From assembly GCA_951802425.1 (NCBI GenBank), contig OX637797.1:1550001-1614000 (forward strand): a stretch of 64,000 nt of DNA, read 5' to 3'. This DNA comes from Clavaria fumosa (Eukaryota > Basidiomycota > Agaricomycetes > Agaricales > Clavariaceae). Positions 44,695 to 57,353 of the stretch are shown here, piece by piece; position 1 is the first letter of the stretch; each line of letters begins with the position of its first letter. Made by a program: the position numbers and the translations under genes. The notes below the pieces were generated by a model. It ran no database searches. It was not told the origin of the DNA and was given only the letters and a program-made list of their open reading frames with translations.

Positions 44695-47013
44695 ATGCCG
44701 CCCTCTAAACGACGCAAGGTGAACCAGGAGTCGCTCTTGTTCCACCCCAAAAAGAAGCCAGCCTCGCCTGCAAAACCCGCTGTCGCTCTTCCGTCGCCCT
44801 CAACTCCGAAGCCAAGCCCTCCGGCACCAGATACGGAAGAGGAGCTGAAGATACCCGATGGTCCCTATACGGAGTTCAGGCTGTTATCATCCGCTGTCAA
44901 TGGCTGGAAGTACGATGTGATGAAGTTTGACTCGCGCAAGCCAGTCGATATCAGCACCTGGGTGCCGCCAATCAAGCTGAACAGGAAAGAACTCAGACGA
45001 GAAGAGCACAATGCGAATGACTCGCAGGAACGTGTGCCCGTTGGCCCCATGTTGGGCCTCGATGGGAAGCCCGTCATTGGCGCTGACGGGGTCGTTGTCA
45101 TGGTTGATGCCGATGGAAAGCCCATTCAACGTGCAGGAACGTCAAGAGAGGGCAGCGCGAGTGGGTCAAACAGGGAGAAGGATACAAAAGGAAGAGGTCC
45201 TAGAAGAAGGTTTCAGAAGAAAACACGACAGGTGTTCTTGGTCCCGGAGGCGACGAGGCAACTCCGAAAAGAGGAAAGATACCCTTGGGTCATGGAAGAT
45301 TCGTCGGGGAACGATGTCTGGGTAGGAAAGCTGGAAGATTTATCGAAGTCGGAAACGCATGCGTTCTTCATGCCAGCGTCTCCCGACACCTTCAAATTCG
45401 TCCCTGCGCACCGCTGGTACAAATTCCAGAAGAAGCCAACTTATCATATACCCAATCTGGAGGAAGCCGAGTCTATCGTAAGTGTCCCTCATAACAGGCC
45501 GTGACTTTGTTTCGTCTTTCCCAGTGTTACCCATCGTCTACAAATCCACAGATGGCGAAGATGCGGAAGAACAAAGATCCAGAGCGTTGGCTACTATATA
45601 ATCGTAATGGCAAAGGCCCTTCATCGGCGACTGCCGCTGTATTCAAGACCGAGTCCAGGGGAGACTCTCTTGCACCTCCCTCCCTTCGCCCCCAAGTCGC
45701 TTCTCACAGCCTAGGTCCTGGCGGGCGCAAACTCTTAGCGGTCGATAAGGGAAGGGCTAGTCTTTTTGGCGATGACGAGGAGGACGAAGATAAGAAACCA
45801 AAGAGAAGACGGGACGTGGAAGAGGGAGATGTTGACGAGGTGACTTACGATCTCGCATTCTCTGATGACGAAGAAAAGGTGGATGGTGACATTGAAGACG
45901 AAGATGCCAAGGAACTTGAGGTACGATGTCCAATTGGATTGATTCGTTGAACTCGTCTCAACTGTACTACAGGAACGGTTGAAACGCGAATATAAAATCG
46001 CCAACAAGCAACGAGACGGACGTGTCGTTGAATCGGATGAGGAAGAGGACAATCAATTAGGGAAGGATGGCAAGGCTATAAAGAAGCTTATCCGCAATCT
46101 TGAGCAGAACACAGTATACGAAAGTGATGATGACAAAAATCCGTATGCAAGTTCGGTATGCATATTTCACTTGTCGTTCTCCTAGTGTGAGCTCACCAGC
46201 CCCAAAAATCAGGAGGAGGAGGAGGAAGAGGAGAAAGAGGAGGAAATGAAGAAAGAGGAGGAAATGAAGAAAGAGGAAAAGAAGAAAGAGGAAGAGAAGA
46301 GGAAAGGAGAACTTCCAGTTTCTGCAGAGCCTCCCGCGCCACAGCTCTCTGCTCCTCCATCTAGATCTGGCTCACAACCGCCCACTAAAGCAGCCTCTTC
46401 GCGACCGCAGACCCAACCTGGTTCCCGCACGGCGTCTCGCGCTACGTCGCCCGCTCCTGGCTCACCCCCATCCGGCCCTCAGTCTCATGGAGGCCATTCG
46501 GTGGTAGCCAAGCGCGCTACGAGTCCTAAGGCACCGAAGCCGTCCGCAAACGGCGTCAGCCTCGGCAGCAGCCCACTCTCTGCCCAGGTGTCTCGCGCAT
46601 CAAGCCCCAATGGAGCTGTCACGAGCCGTGCAGGGACACCGGCTGCGACTAAGCCGTCGAACAAGCGGAAGTCGGCGGTCGAGGAGCTGCCACCAGGTGG
46701 TCGTGCGGCGTCCCCGACTGGCGCACCCCCGAAATTGAAGAAGCGCAAGTCTCATATGGTGTCTGGTGCCGCTAATGTGCCGATTGGGGAATTAGAGGAT
46801 AAAGCCGTCATCGAATGGCTTAAGAACGCGCCCAACGCCACCACCCGAGACTGCATCCAATATTTCACGCCGTATCTTACGGATGAGGTCAAGAAGGCCA
46901 AGTTCACTGCGTTAGTGAAAGAAGTGGCGCAGCTGAAAGGGGGCGTCCTGGTTCTGAGGAATGCATATCGAGGGGAGAGCCCTGCTGCCTCGCCTGCTCC
47001 AATAGTTGTGTAG
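44695..47013 (+). CDS. TFG1: Transcription initiation factor IIF, alpha subunit
   Basis: RAP74-type large subunit of TFIIF, which binds RNA polymerase II in the preinitiation complex. Exons: 44695-45477, 45552-45920, 45973-46155 and 46213-47013, giving 711 residues. The N-terminal dimerisation region includes PYTEFRLLSSAVNGWKYDVM, ERYPWVMEDSSGNDVWVG and RWYKFQKKPTYH; the second exon continues with RWLLYNRNG. A central acidic and K/E-rich part (46213-46310, EEEMKKEE repeats) follows. The C-terminal winged helix is in IGELEDKAVIEWLKNAP to LRNAYRGE. Serine/proline-rich sequence between them is disordered. All junctions are phase 0. Confidence 0.95.
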
Positions 47014-47212
47014 CTGAGGTGGGCGCAGCAGGCGACGGTATCTTGAATTGTCATAAGCCAGAACTAGGCCTCCGTCTGTCCTTGTAAATTCCACCGCAAG
47101 GTGATATTATTGATAATAAAGACAGGGCTTGAGTACATGTCGCGTAGCCAGCAGTGTCATCTGGCAACGGCGACACTGATGTGAGACGAGTTGGTCCCTC
47201 CTCTCTACGGTC

Positions 47213-48227
47213 ATGGCTCCCCCACCCATTCAAGTCTTCCTCACGTCGATTGCCTCGCAGCCCGCGCTCCGCCACCGCCAGGAATACATCCTGCGCATCC
47301 TCCAAGTGAAGAAGATCCCTTACACGTCTTACGATCTCGCCTCGGACGAGGCTGCCAAGCGACTGTGGAAGAGAAAGGCACCAGCAGGTTGGGACTGACA
47401 CCTTAAGCTCTCCGTAAACGTTGCTTATGTATATGTTGAGCAGATAAGCAACAGCTGCCGGGTATCCTTGTAGGGGATGAGTTCCCTGGCGTGCGTCAAG
47501 CTTTGCGTCGACCCTTGGCCCAGCGCTGACACATTCGTTTCTCCTCAGACTTTCCAAGACTTGTGAGTCTGATTTAGCTCGCTAACTGAGGCTCGGCATG
47601 AAACACCTTCGTCTATCTGGTCAAATCACACCGCACCACACCGCACCACACAGCGAGCAAGCCGTCGAGTTCGGCGAGGTTGAGGTGTACCTCCGACGTA
47701 ACGAGGACTACAAGCCCTTTGCGGACGACTTGGCTCCACTGCCGCAGCAGGCCATCGCCGTCCCGGGGGGCCTGACCCCGGAGCAGACGACTCCAGAGCG
47801 TCTCAAGCCACACCTCCGCGCCGTCGCCGCAGCCGCGGCCTCCGCCGCGTCGTCCAAGGGAGGAAGCAGCGCCGTCCCGACACCTGTGAACAAAAGAGAG
47901 GCGGAGGCGGAGCTCGACGTTGGTGCGCTCCTGCCCGGGTACGGGCTGCAGGGCGTGCGCATCACCCAGGAGGAGCTGCGCCAGCTTTTGGAGGAGCTTG
48001 GCCTCGACGGAGACGCCGGTGGAGAGGCTGCTGCCTCCGCTGCTACCGCTGCTACTGCTACCGTACCCGCTGGTGAGCCGGTGAAAGGGTTGCCGAGTGG
48101 TGGTGGTGAAGCCCCTCTGGCTCAGGATGACGTTGCCACTGCTTCTACTACTTCTGCTGCTGTAGAGACCGAAGCCAGTATCGCAGGTGATGGCGATGGC
48201 CAGGACGCCGTCACCAAACGTGAGTGA
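47213..48227 (+). CDS. SH3BGR-like thioredoxin-fold protein
   Basis: Exons 47213-47387, 47444-47490, 47549-47562 (14 nt) and 47654-48227 give 269 residues. The N-terminal 100 residues match the SH3-binding glutamic-acid-rich (glutaredoxin-like) fold: IQVFLTSIASQPALRHRQ, LRILQVKKIPYTSYDLAS, LPGILVGDEFPG and the EFGEVEVYL strand. No CxxC active site is visible, as is usual in this family, so redox activity is doubtful. The C-terminal half is Ala-rich and acidic, low in complexity. An alternative 3' end is possible, because CAAACGTGAGTGA near 48217 resembles a splice donor. Confidence 0.8.
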
Positions 48228-48885
48228 GCTCGCACTCCGTTGACACAGGAGGGAAAGAGTATGGGGGTGCGGGAGGACGACGCCGCGAAATCTTGGTGAA
48301 GTGCCGGCAGTCCAGATGCTGCGGAGGCTAGCAGAAATGGCAGGCAGAGGAGGATTATTCGTCCTTCCCTCCTGCAGCCATATTTTCCTTATCATCCCCT
48401 AGTACACAGACTGACCGGTAAACGGCTGGACATTTGGCGAGTGAAAGACAGACAACGTTGGAATACAGTGGGTTGTTACTATACATTACGTTACAGAAGC
48501 GTCATTTAAGCGTGAAGCCATTGTCAAACAGGATTCGTCGTTCTATTGAGTCCGTGGATCAGATTGTGGTGGAGAAGCATGCCCGTAAATGAAATTGCGC
48601 GGGCCTTGAGATGTCGTAGGGGCGAAAAATTCCGCGAGTGTCATGTTAACAAACATGTCCGTGCCAGAAACGTCAGTACGGAAATGAAGAATGTCGTCCA
48701 GGGTGATGATGTTCTTTGTCGTGTCGTTGTCGCAGCGCTACGCACCAACGGGCATCGTACGTTATTTGGTCGCGAGGAGATTGTACTGATCTCGTCAGTG
48801 GAGGCGGACACGCCGGAGCTCGAGCTACAACGAACCGCGTATCAGATAGGGATCGTACCTAGCTCGAGCCTCACACATGCGAAGG
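48228..48885. other. Intergenic, convergent 3' ends
   Basis: About 660 bp between the convergent SH3BGR-like and chitin deacetylase genes. An open frame at 48546-48899 lacks family similarity and overlaps the deacetylase 3' end; I do not call it. Confidence 0.5.
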
Positions 48886-50259
48886 TCACGAGTAAATGAG
48901 GCAATCGCACCTCGGCATTGCCGTTGGGATCACGGCTAGAATAGTGGTGGGGTGAACGGAGCCTGCCTCGTCGGCGTTCTGATACGCCAACCCTCCGGGG
49001 CCCAGCTGAGCAACTGAGATGAGGTCCCAGCCGTTGGCTTTCATGATTGGATATGCCGTCATGAAGACGTTAATGGTCGCATCGCTCAGCTCGTGTTCCA
49101 AGACAATAAGACCTGGAGTTTTAGGACCTTCGTGGAAGTTAGGGGAGAGAAAGGGCATCGAAAATGCAGGATATATTTATGTCTTGCCTGTGAGCCACTG
49201 CTGAAAGTTAGAGTTAATCTGCTCTGACACATTCCTTCCTGCAGAGAGGTTCCAATCGCCGGAGCTGGAGACAAAACCAGTGAAGAATAGGTGGGACGGG
49301 GCGATAAACACATACTCCTGATTCCACAGGATCATTTCTAGACCGAAGACCTCCTTTGCGATGGCACGTATTCGATTGTCCGCGTCGCCGTAAGGTGGCC
49401 TCCAGTATTTCGGGACCCTGCCTCCAGTGGAATTGTGAATGAGTTGCATGGTCCACCCGAATTGCGCGACCACTTGAAGGTCGTCAAGGGTTGTCAAGTA
49501 AGGGTGAGTCCATGTATGCACGGCGATGTCGTGTTTCATCGTTTCGTAAGTCAAGGTGAACTGGCTGGGCCAATTGAGGATATTAACACCGATCATAAAG
49601 TGAGTTGCGCGCTCATTATTGTCATGCAAGAATTGTAAGAGCCGGTCGGTAAACTTTGGAAATGAAATGTAGGTCATAGGGGCGTGATAAGGGGTTAGAT
49701 GAACGGCACACACAATATACGGGCCGTCATCGAAACCCGTCCCCAGTACGCCAGTCGGTGCATCCCAAATGTCGTTAATTGCTCTGCACTTGTACGTCGA
49801 AGAGCATACATCTGGGCCGCGCGGGTCGTACCCGGTAGGATAAACGGGATTCATACCGGGAGTATTATACGACTTTGGTATGTTAGGAATTTTTCCGGCC
49901 GCCTTGGCCTGATTGAAGGCATCGACCCATGATCGAGGAAGTTGAGTGACGTCCGGTACGCCTCTGGGAAAGCCGGTGCTCCACTCTAGTGTAGTTACAT
50001 TGTTGAGAGCATATTCCAGCGTGGAGAGAATCAGCACACCTGGAGACCCTACAGGAGCATAGATGACACCGTCATCCTCAGGGTCGCGCCGGAAGAGAGA
50101 GTGGATGGGATGTTCTGCTGGACGATACCATGCGTCTGGGAGGGCTTGTTTCACGCTGTCGTAATATCGGCCGTGATCATGCGCATCTTGGAAAGGAATG
50201 GCGAGGACGAGCGAAAGGGGGAAGAAAAAGAAAAAAAGGCCAAGACACCAAAAGGACAT
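48886..50259 (-). CDS. Chitin deacetylase-like polysaccharide deacetylase (CE4)
   Basis: Secreted carbohydrate esterase that removes N-acetyl groups from chitin, making chitosan in the cell wall. The N-terminal hydrophobic segment LGLFFFFFPLSLVLA is a signal peptide. NodB motifs: TGFDDGPY (catalytic base Asp and metal Asp), HTWTHPYL (metal His pair), RPPYGDADNR, the LWNQE block, and VLEHEL in the second exon. Exons: 50259-49188 and 49127-48886, giving 437 residues. The intron has a GC donor (GCAAGA) and a 60-nt length. I do not see the usual C-terminal GPI-anchor signal, so either a further exon exists or the enzyme is soluble. Confidence 0.88.
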
Positions 50260-50928
50260 GGGTGGTGGACGGGGGAGTAAGACAGCAGCGCGCGCCTAAA
50301 AGGCGGCGGCGCCGCTCCCGAGCGCGGCCGCAAATTAAGACTAAACCACCTTTTCCCGTGTCTCTGAATGAATTGAGGAGGGGAGGAGAGAGCGCGCGGA
50401 CGACTGTTACCCGATTAGGAAAACATGACCATAAATGGAATCGATTCCTGTGCTTGCACTGGTATACAGCCCTGGCTCTCGTCCCTGAATTGGATCTTCA
50501 CGGAGGATTCAGGTCTCAGATGCTGCCTCATCGTAGAACAGGAGAGAGATATCGCCGTTTGAGGGAGAAGAGTTTTAGCAGCAGCGACAAATGTTCGTTC
50601 CGTTGATTCTCAGTGGCTGTATCAAAGACCACAAGCTGCGGTCCAAATTGGTTTCCACAGTTACACGTAATAGAAGAGGGTAGGGAGGAACCCGAAGATG
50701 AAGGCGAGAAGTTGCTAGGCATAACGAAATGACAGGCCCCTGCGTCAACAGAACGGAGACTTCGACCCGAGTTATCCAAAAGTCATGACTGTGCGCACAA
50801 AATAGAGCTATTTCAGGGGCCAATAGTCGCGGAAGCGACTTGCTGACAGAGAGATATAAGAACTAGACGATAGTCCAATAGATATCGCAACGAAGGGCGT
50901 CCAAGTATACAGTAGTGATTGGTTCGCT
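50260..50928. other. Intergenic between deacetylase start and kinase 3' end
   Basis: About 670 bp. A GC-rich cluster (GGCGGCGGCGCCGCTCCCGA, about 50302-50321) lies 40-65 bp upstream of the deacetylase ATG and may contain promoter elements. No gene is seen. Confidence 0.5.
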
Positions 50929-53294
50929 TTAAGGGAATAAATTAGGCCATTTGAACTTGAGCCCATCTAACCAACGCATGTAGAGAAGCTCAGCAATCGG
51001 AGACTTCCGCGAAGGCTCATCGCTCTTGGTAGAGGCTCTCGACGGCGAACGAGAGGACATCGGTGGTAGTCCTGTAATATCCTCTTGTTCTTCGGTCACC
51101 ACCAGGCCGTTTGCAGTCAACTCGCTCCTGCGAGTTATGCGCTTGTGCGGGAAGAGACCGCGTGATGTTTGGACGTGATTTCGTACTGCACCATTTCTAG
51201 GTCGTGGTGATCAATGTCAATGATCAGTCATCATACATGACAGACTCACTCATTGATACCACAAAGTATATCCAGGACCATATTATACGCGAGCTCTGGA
51301 TTCACGTCCTTGAGCTCCGAGAATCCCCTAGTGAGCAAGCTGAGAGATTCGAGCTCTCGCACATCCATATCGTCCCTGATAGCCTGCATCTCAATTAGTC
51401 CTTAGCGTGAGATATTTCACAAGCGGGTCTCTCACGTTTTGCAATAGAGGAAGGATCACTTCATCGACAAGCGACTGGCCCGCTTTCGCAGCATCACTGC
51501 GCGTACGCTTCTTCTGTGAATCCTTCGTCGGATTTACCGGAGAAGTAGGCGACGTGCTGCCGTCTTTCCGGACACTCCCCACATACTCGGCCGACAACCG
51601 CAGCGAACCTGCGGCGTCGACCTTCTTCACTGGCCTGATTGTGTCCACACCGTTCCCAAGATCAGCATGGCTCAGCACGGTGCCTGGACCGTGCACGGCA
51701 TTCCGTTCTGCGTAAGATGCCCGCCTCGTCCGCACTGAGCCGGAATATGCAGGTGGGGCGCCGATGTCATCGAATGATGTATCTTCGTTGGGTCCGAGGT
51801 CAGACATCTCCACTGCAGACGTCATCATGTCTGGCTCCGGTGGGGGGGGCGCATTTTTCTCTTCCTTCGGCTTTGGAGGTTTGATGATCACTGTAGAGTG
51901 TAAGGCCTGCGAATTCATGCCTATCGAGGAATGGGGTCGAGGCTCTTCGCTCCCTTTCGTAGCAGCAGTCGTGTCCGCTGAGCCTTCGCCGGCCTCGTGC
52001 AGGCGGTCTTCGTCGTCCTCATTTGGAATCGTATCCACGTTGACGCCTAATTCCTTCACCATACTGCGGAAGGTGCCCATTGCGACGGACGACTTGACTG
52101 TGTCGAATGACCAGTCGCTGTGCGTAGACCCGCATGTGTCCCATACAGCAGCACTTTGCCGCGCGAGCGACTGCGCGAGTCTTTCACCCTTCGCCTGTGG
52201 GGTCCTTGTTCGGTAATCTTGATACCGCTCGATGAGCTCCGTGAGATAGGATGTTTTACGCGCCGACTTGATGAATCGGTGTTGAAGAAGTTCCTTCGCA
52301 TTCGGACGCTGATTGTAGAATATAACGTCTGAGGTAGCTGCCGTTTCCCGCACAGCAGAAGAGGAGGCTTACCAAGCTAGGATCCTTGATCAGACAGAGC
52401 GATACAAAATCTTTAAACACAGGCGAGAAAGGCCCCTCAAGAACAGGTGCTTTTGCTTTGGGAATCAAGAACAGCACCCGCATAGGATGATACTCAGCAA
52501 GCGGTGGCTCGCCCTTGGCCATCTCAATCGCAGTGATGCCCAGACTCCACATATCTGCCTTGGCATCGTATCCAGCTTGACGTATCACTTCAGGCGCCAT
52601 CCAGAACGGCGTTCCCACGAAGGTGTGCCGCAAGGTGTTCGTCAATTGTGCAGCGACGCCGAAATCGGCGAGTTTCACTTTTCCCGACGATGAGAGGAGG
52701 ACGTTGGCGGCTTTGATGTCACGGTGGATGGTGTTCCTCGAGTGGAGATAGTCCAGACCCAGCAGGAGCTCGCGACAGATGACAGCAATGTGTGCCTCAC
52801 TGAAAGGGCCGGCTTTGAGGAGGTCCAGGCACGAACCACCGGCAAGGAATTCCATGACAATCCAAAGTTTGTAATCCACGACGAATGAGCCGTAGTACCG
52901 CGTCACATACTCGGAGTCGCACTGCGCAAGACTGGCAATCTCTTGCTGAATCTCCAGAATGTCATCATCCGAATCCTCTAGGTCTGCGCAGGGGAGCAGA
53001 GATGTGAGATTCAGTTGAGATTGTTGAGGGCATTAAGCTTCGCTTACCGATTTGCTTGATGGCAACGACTTGGTTCGTCTCATTGTGAATAGCCTTATAC
53101 ACAATTCCGAAGCTGCCAGTGCCGAGCTTCTCCTGGAGGGAATACTGGCTTGCTGGGTTGTTGCTTGGTATGGGTGTTGGGTCTCTAGGACGTTCAGCCT
53201 GGGGCGATGGAGGGGGTGACCTGGAGAGCACATTGTGCTTGGGAGTCGAGACATTATCAGTACTACGCCGCTTGAACCGAGAACCAGGAGTCAT
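50929..53294 (-). CDS. STE20-family germinal-centre kinase (GCKIII-like)
   Basis: Serine/threonine kinase. Exons: 53294-53048, 52983-52373, 52308-51436, 51383-51250 and 51196-50929, giving 710 residues. All catalytic motifs are present: [12 protein letters not shown] (glycine loop), VVAIKQI (Lys), [13 protein letters not shown] (hinge), [32 protein letters not shown] and [12 protein letters not shown]. The [26 protein letters not shown] signature fits the GCKIII group (yeast Kic1/Sps1, fission yeast Nak1/Sid1, Ustilago Don3). These kinases act in polarity, septation or the MOR/SIN networks; the role here is inferred only. The C-terminal half is Ser/Pro-rich with a conserved helical end. Confidence 0.93.
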
Positions 53295-54115
53295 GGATGA
53301 AGAGGAAACGGCATGAAAGGAAACACCAAGGCGGGAAACTGGCTAGAGGCAGAGTTGACCTCCTGACATAACTCTCGTCACACACGTGGTGGGGTGGGAC
53401 GAGAGATTCTAGCGGTCTCCAGTGATGACACAATGCCAACTGACCATATTTCCGCCCTCTCTCCTGTGCTTTTATCCGGAAAAAGAAGGACTCCCACGAT
53501 TGGCTGCTGGCGGGCACGATAAGGTGAGGCAGATGACTAGCAGATGCCGTAGATCCTGAGAAGATACGACTTTGAGCGAGCTAGGGGAACGTGTTGATGA
53601 TCCTTGTCTACACAAGCAAATGTCCGTGGCGTCTGTCAGCTATCGGTTGCCTGCGGCCAACTGTTAGCGAGAGGATGGTGATAGGAAGGTCCGTGAATGC
53701 TGCACAAGTTTGAAAATGGTTATAACGACTGGTCGTTAAAAAGAGAACGCAGAGAGCGTTGACTGGCAAGTGCTATGACATTCCTTGCGACCTGGCCCAA
53801 GACCCCCAATCCGCGCAAGCGTAGGTGGAGAAGGCACCATTTTGCGATTAAATCCGTATGAAAAAATTCTGCGTGCCAGGCTATATCTGGCGACATTGCG
53901 CTCCAAAAATGTGCATTTCTGGAGTGCTCAGACCGCGAACAGGAACGGTGTCCACGACCGAGTAAGCAAGCAACGTGGGAATCGCGACGGCAGAAGATGA
54001 TATGATAACACTACTCGGGAGGATTGAACAGTCAGATCTGATGGAAAGTGAAGTTGTATTCGATGAACGCCATGCAATACGAAGGGAACATGAGAACATA
54101 GTACAGCCCAAGTAA
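53295..54115. other. Intergenic, nothing recognised
   Basis: About 820 bp between the kinase start and the uL29 3' end. A few short open frames lack domains. Possible kinase promoter; no clear TATA or CT box. Confidence 0.5.
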
Positions 54116-54662
54116 TCACACCGCCTTGACAGCATACTTCCGAATTGGAAAATTCTTGTCCTTCTTACGTTGTTTTAGTGTCTTGAGGGATAGCTCGTGC
54201 TGCGGGGGCATGTCAGCTTTACATCAGCTTGGAGAAAAAACAAACGCACCTTTGTCAACCGCCGTCGAATCGCCCGAGTCTTCTTTGGTCGCAGATCCAG
54301 AGGCACGTATTTCTTGCCCTTGTAGAATTCACGGAGGTTTTGTCGCGCCTTTTGGCTCATGACCGTTAGGACACGTGCGATTGACTTGCGGACGGCATTG
54401 CTGAAAGGAGGGAAAAACCGTCAAGACACATCTCAAGCGAACCGTATCCTCGGCGTACATTCGTGTCAATTTGGAGGCGGATCCACCCGTCATTTGTTGC
54501 ACTCGGAGCGTGAGGAGCTCACCCTTCAGCTCTTGCAGCTGCTTTAACAAGTCATTCTTGGATCTTACAAACGAGACGAGCTCTCAGTCAGTGCATTTTA
54601 CAGTAAATTCAAGGGGGAGCTCACTTATATTCCAGCTCATAAGCCCGGACTTTGGGAGGCAT
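54116..54662 (-). CDS. RPL35: 60S ribosomal protein uL29 (L35)
   Basis: Component of the large ribosomal subunit near the exit tunnel. Exons: 54662-54625, 54563-54459, 54400-54250 and 54199-54116, giving 125 residues, close to the usual 123. Blocks: [30 protein letters not shown], the [14 protein letters not shown] helix, [28 protein letters not shown] and the C-terminal [10 protein letters not shown]. Very basic. The first exon is only 38 nt, as is common in fungal ribosomal protein genes. Confidence 0.96.
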
Positions 54663-55165
54663 TTTTATGGCGTCTGTGAGTGAGATGTCACTCCCCGTTA
54701 CAGTGTCGAATGCTGCTTCTCCTCTCAACTTATGAAACTGTACAGTTCTTCGGAAATATTCACAGGCTCCAAATCAGGCAGTTACACAGCCACCTACTGA
54801 CTTTACCTGTTCCACGTGAGTGTCTCGACTATCATATCGACCTCACTAACTCCTGAAATTTAACCAGCGTTCCTCCGTATATATCCAATGCACTGTGGAT
54901 AAAGAGCATAAGCCTTCTGCCCAGTAAAGTTTAACCAATTATGTCGACCTTCCGTACGTCAGATCTACTTTGCCAGCTGAAAGTCTGTCGACCAAAGCAA
55001 GATCTGCTATATCTACGCCCCAGCATCAATCACAATGGGTCTCTAGCACGGACTGTCCGCACCATTGGCGCCCCCGGCATAGGTTGTCGGAATACGCACC
55101 CATTCTCCCAGCTCTGTCGGAGCACACTGTAAGTTGCAGGACCTCTATCTCAGTCGCGCTGCCAC
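54663..55165. other. Intergenic between uL29 promoter and HIS6 3' end
   Basis: About 500 bp. It contains the uL29 upstream region; I see no additional gene or clear motif. Confidence 0.5.
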
Positions 55166-56114
55166 TCAACTTGACACGAGCTCTTGGTCAATCCCTTGGC
55201 ACAAGCCCTCGACGTCAGCGGCGTGAACCAGAAATTCGCTGCGCAAACGTTTAAAACAGAGAAGAGAAATGTGCGCAACCGTCGGGCACCTGCAGTAGTT
55301 TGAGAGCAAGTCAAGCGATTCTTTGTCACAAACAGACAAATGAGCATGCTCCTTGTGATAAAGAACGGATCTGAAAGACCTTCGCACACTTCCATGTCGG
55401 CGATGTCCTGCCATTTGTTCACGGCCACGAACCACTTGTCGCCTCGACGGCGACAGCTGAAATGCGGCATGTGTCAGGTTTAGCCCTGAACAATAGGGCA
55501 GGAGCATTACCTGACATCCACCGTAAGCCTTGCTTTGCCAACAATGGAGGATATCCTCTCCAAACGTTCAAGAGAGAACTTGCAGTCCGGGAATAGATAG
55601 GAAGTCACGATGACCTCCACGCGCAATTAGGACTTGCATCCGCAACCAAACGGCCCATACTTTGCTAGCACCAGCCTCCAACCACCCCGTGGCATTCTTA
55701 TCGTTGATTCCTCCTCCGACCTGCAAGCCGCCTGAGGTCGAGAGCCAGGCATGAGCCCGCGAGGCACAGAGCAAGAGCGCTGGACCTAAAGGACCCACCA
55801 GGCCAGGCTGCAAGCGCCTCTCTTGCGGCCTCGTCGTTCCCGGGACCCAGTTTGATGACATGGCCACCCTCAAGCCCGTTGGCTCTGTATAGCCGAGCGA
55901 AGTCCGCTGGTGACTGGCTGCTGACAATGAATGGATTAGCTCCGTCAGCGCTCGAAACGGAGGCAGATATGACGACGCGCCTGGCGACGAAATTGGTCTT
56001 CAGTTGCGATGGATCGTTATCTGAGAGCGTGCCGCCCACGATCTGCTTCACGCGGCCCTCGTGCAGGTCGATGCAAGGGCGGAAGAGACTTCGCCGCCGC
56101 TGACGTGGGCTCAT
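55166..56114 (-). CDS. HIS6: ProFAR isomerase, histidine biosynthesis (HIS6/HisA)
   Basis: TIM-barrel isomerase converting ProFAR to PRFAR, the fourth step of histidine biosynthesis. Start at 56114. Blocks: [18 protein letters not shown] (first catalytic Asp), [31 protein letters not shown] across an intron, [16 protein letters not shown] across another, [27 protein letters not shown] and [17 protein letters not shown], stop at 55166. I resolve five introns, including splices near 55,800, 55,660, 55,510, 55,400 and 55,270. Near residue 40 the frame stays open through about 22 residues ([11 protein letters not shown] and on) that the family lacks, with no usable splice pair in the right phase. 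Confidence 0.9.
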
Positions 56115-56443
56115 TGCAAACAGAACGTGAGCGTGTCTCAGTGGCCACGTGCAAGCTGAATGATCGATCGTCTGCATATGTATTGTGTGTGTCGCTTCAA
56201 AGGATCAAATCGCGTCACTTAAGCGCAGCGAGGATTAGCCAGGAAGCGCGACCTCTCGGCCGAAGCTCGAGAGGTCCTAGATTTACTAAAGTACATGCCA
56301 ACCAAACGGTAAAGGGCTATTGAACGTAAACGAAGATGGAGAGGTGACCAAGTTTCTTAATTTTCTGTTTTGTTTGTTTGGAAACGATGGGAAAGAAGAG
56401 CGAGATAAAGAGAAAGGGGCGAATGCCGAGGTGAGTTGGCAGT

Positions 56444-57353
56444 TTAAGCGGGGTGTGAAGACGAGGTCCCGCCGAAGATAAGGGCACACAGGACGCAGGG
56501 ATTCCTCTGGATGTAGCGCTCGAAGTCGTTGGACGACCACCGACCAGCCGCCTTGATGAGATCTGGGGCCGCACCCTCCTCCGCCATAGCCATGGCCCCG
56601 CCTGCCCTCATGGAGTGGCCCGAGATAGACGAAGGGAAAAAAACGGCGCAGTCGTGCAATGAACCATGCCCGGGTGGGCGGGCTGCCCGAATCCGTCATC
56701 CATAGCCAGGGGTGGAGCGGAAAACGCCTGTCCCTGGAAGAGAGGTAACGACGCATCGCTGCTAGGGGGTCAGGCGCGTCACGACGCCGCAAGACGATGA
56801 CGCGGGTCCCCTCAGAAAGAACGTCCGGCTTGTGATGGGGCAGCCAGAACTCGAAGTGGTCATCGGTCAGGGAGCATGAGGAACGGAACGCACACTTGCT
56901 GAAGTCGCGCAAATGTATGGCATCTGGCACTGTGAGCTCGCCTAGGCGCAGGAGAGCGCAGAAGCCAGTGAGGAGGAGGCATTCGAAGAGGTAGTCGTTA
57001 TGTGAGGTTGAGCCGGCGTAGGCGGCCGACACACGTCGTAGGTCCTCCCATGCCAAAGGTTCCTTACGGGAGATGGAGCCTCCATACCGACGGCGTGCCC
57101 CCTCGAGGGTTCGACAAACGAGTTGGCTCGCTCTGTTGGCGCGAACTGTGGGGAACAAGGGTTCAAGTTGGTTACAAATTCCCGAGAGGTAAGCGTCAAC
57201 AGAAGCTGGTGAGGTGTAGGCAGACTCGTAGGTGACATAGAAGCTGAGGGTGTCGGCAGTAGGTTCGATAGGGAAGTGGTGGAGCGTGCAGAAGGTGAGG
57301 TACGAGTCCAAGGCAAATGAATCTGAGAGAGAGGTAGACTGATCTAGGGTCAT
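56444..57353 (-). pseudogene. Fungal tyrosine recombinase, frameshifted
   Basis: DNA breaking-rejoining enzyme of the tyrosine recombinase superfamily, Crypton-like or DIRS-related. Start at 57353. Visible: SAM-like N-terminal helices (FALDSYLTFCTLHHF, SVDAYLSGICNQL), FCALLRLGELTVP (catalytic Arg), the LPHHKPDV strand with Lys, GHSMRAGGA (HxxR) and GRWSSNDFERYIQRNP (Trp and nucleophilic Tyr). The C-terminal catalytic part is in another frame: a run of seven T (56637-56643 on the plus strand as A) makes a one-base shift just before GHSMR. It could be a real lesion or a homopolymer error. No reverse transcriptase lies beside it. It sits between HIS6 and the HOT gene. Confidence 0.8.
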
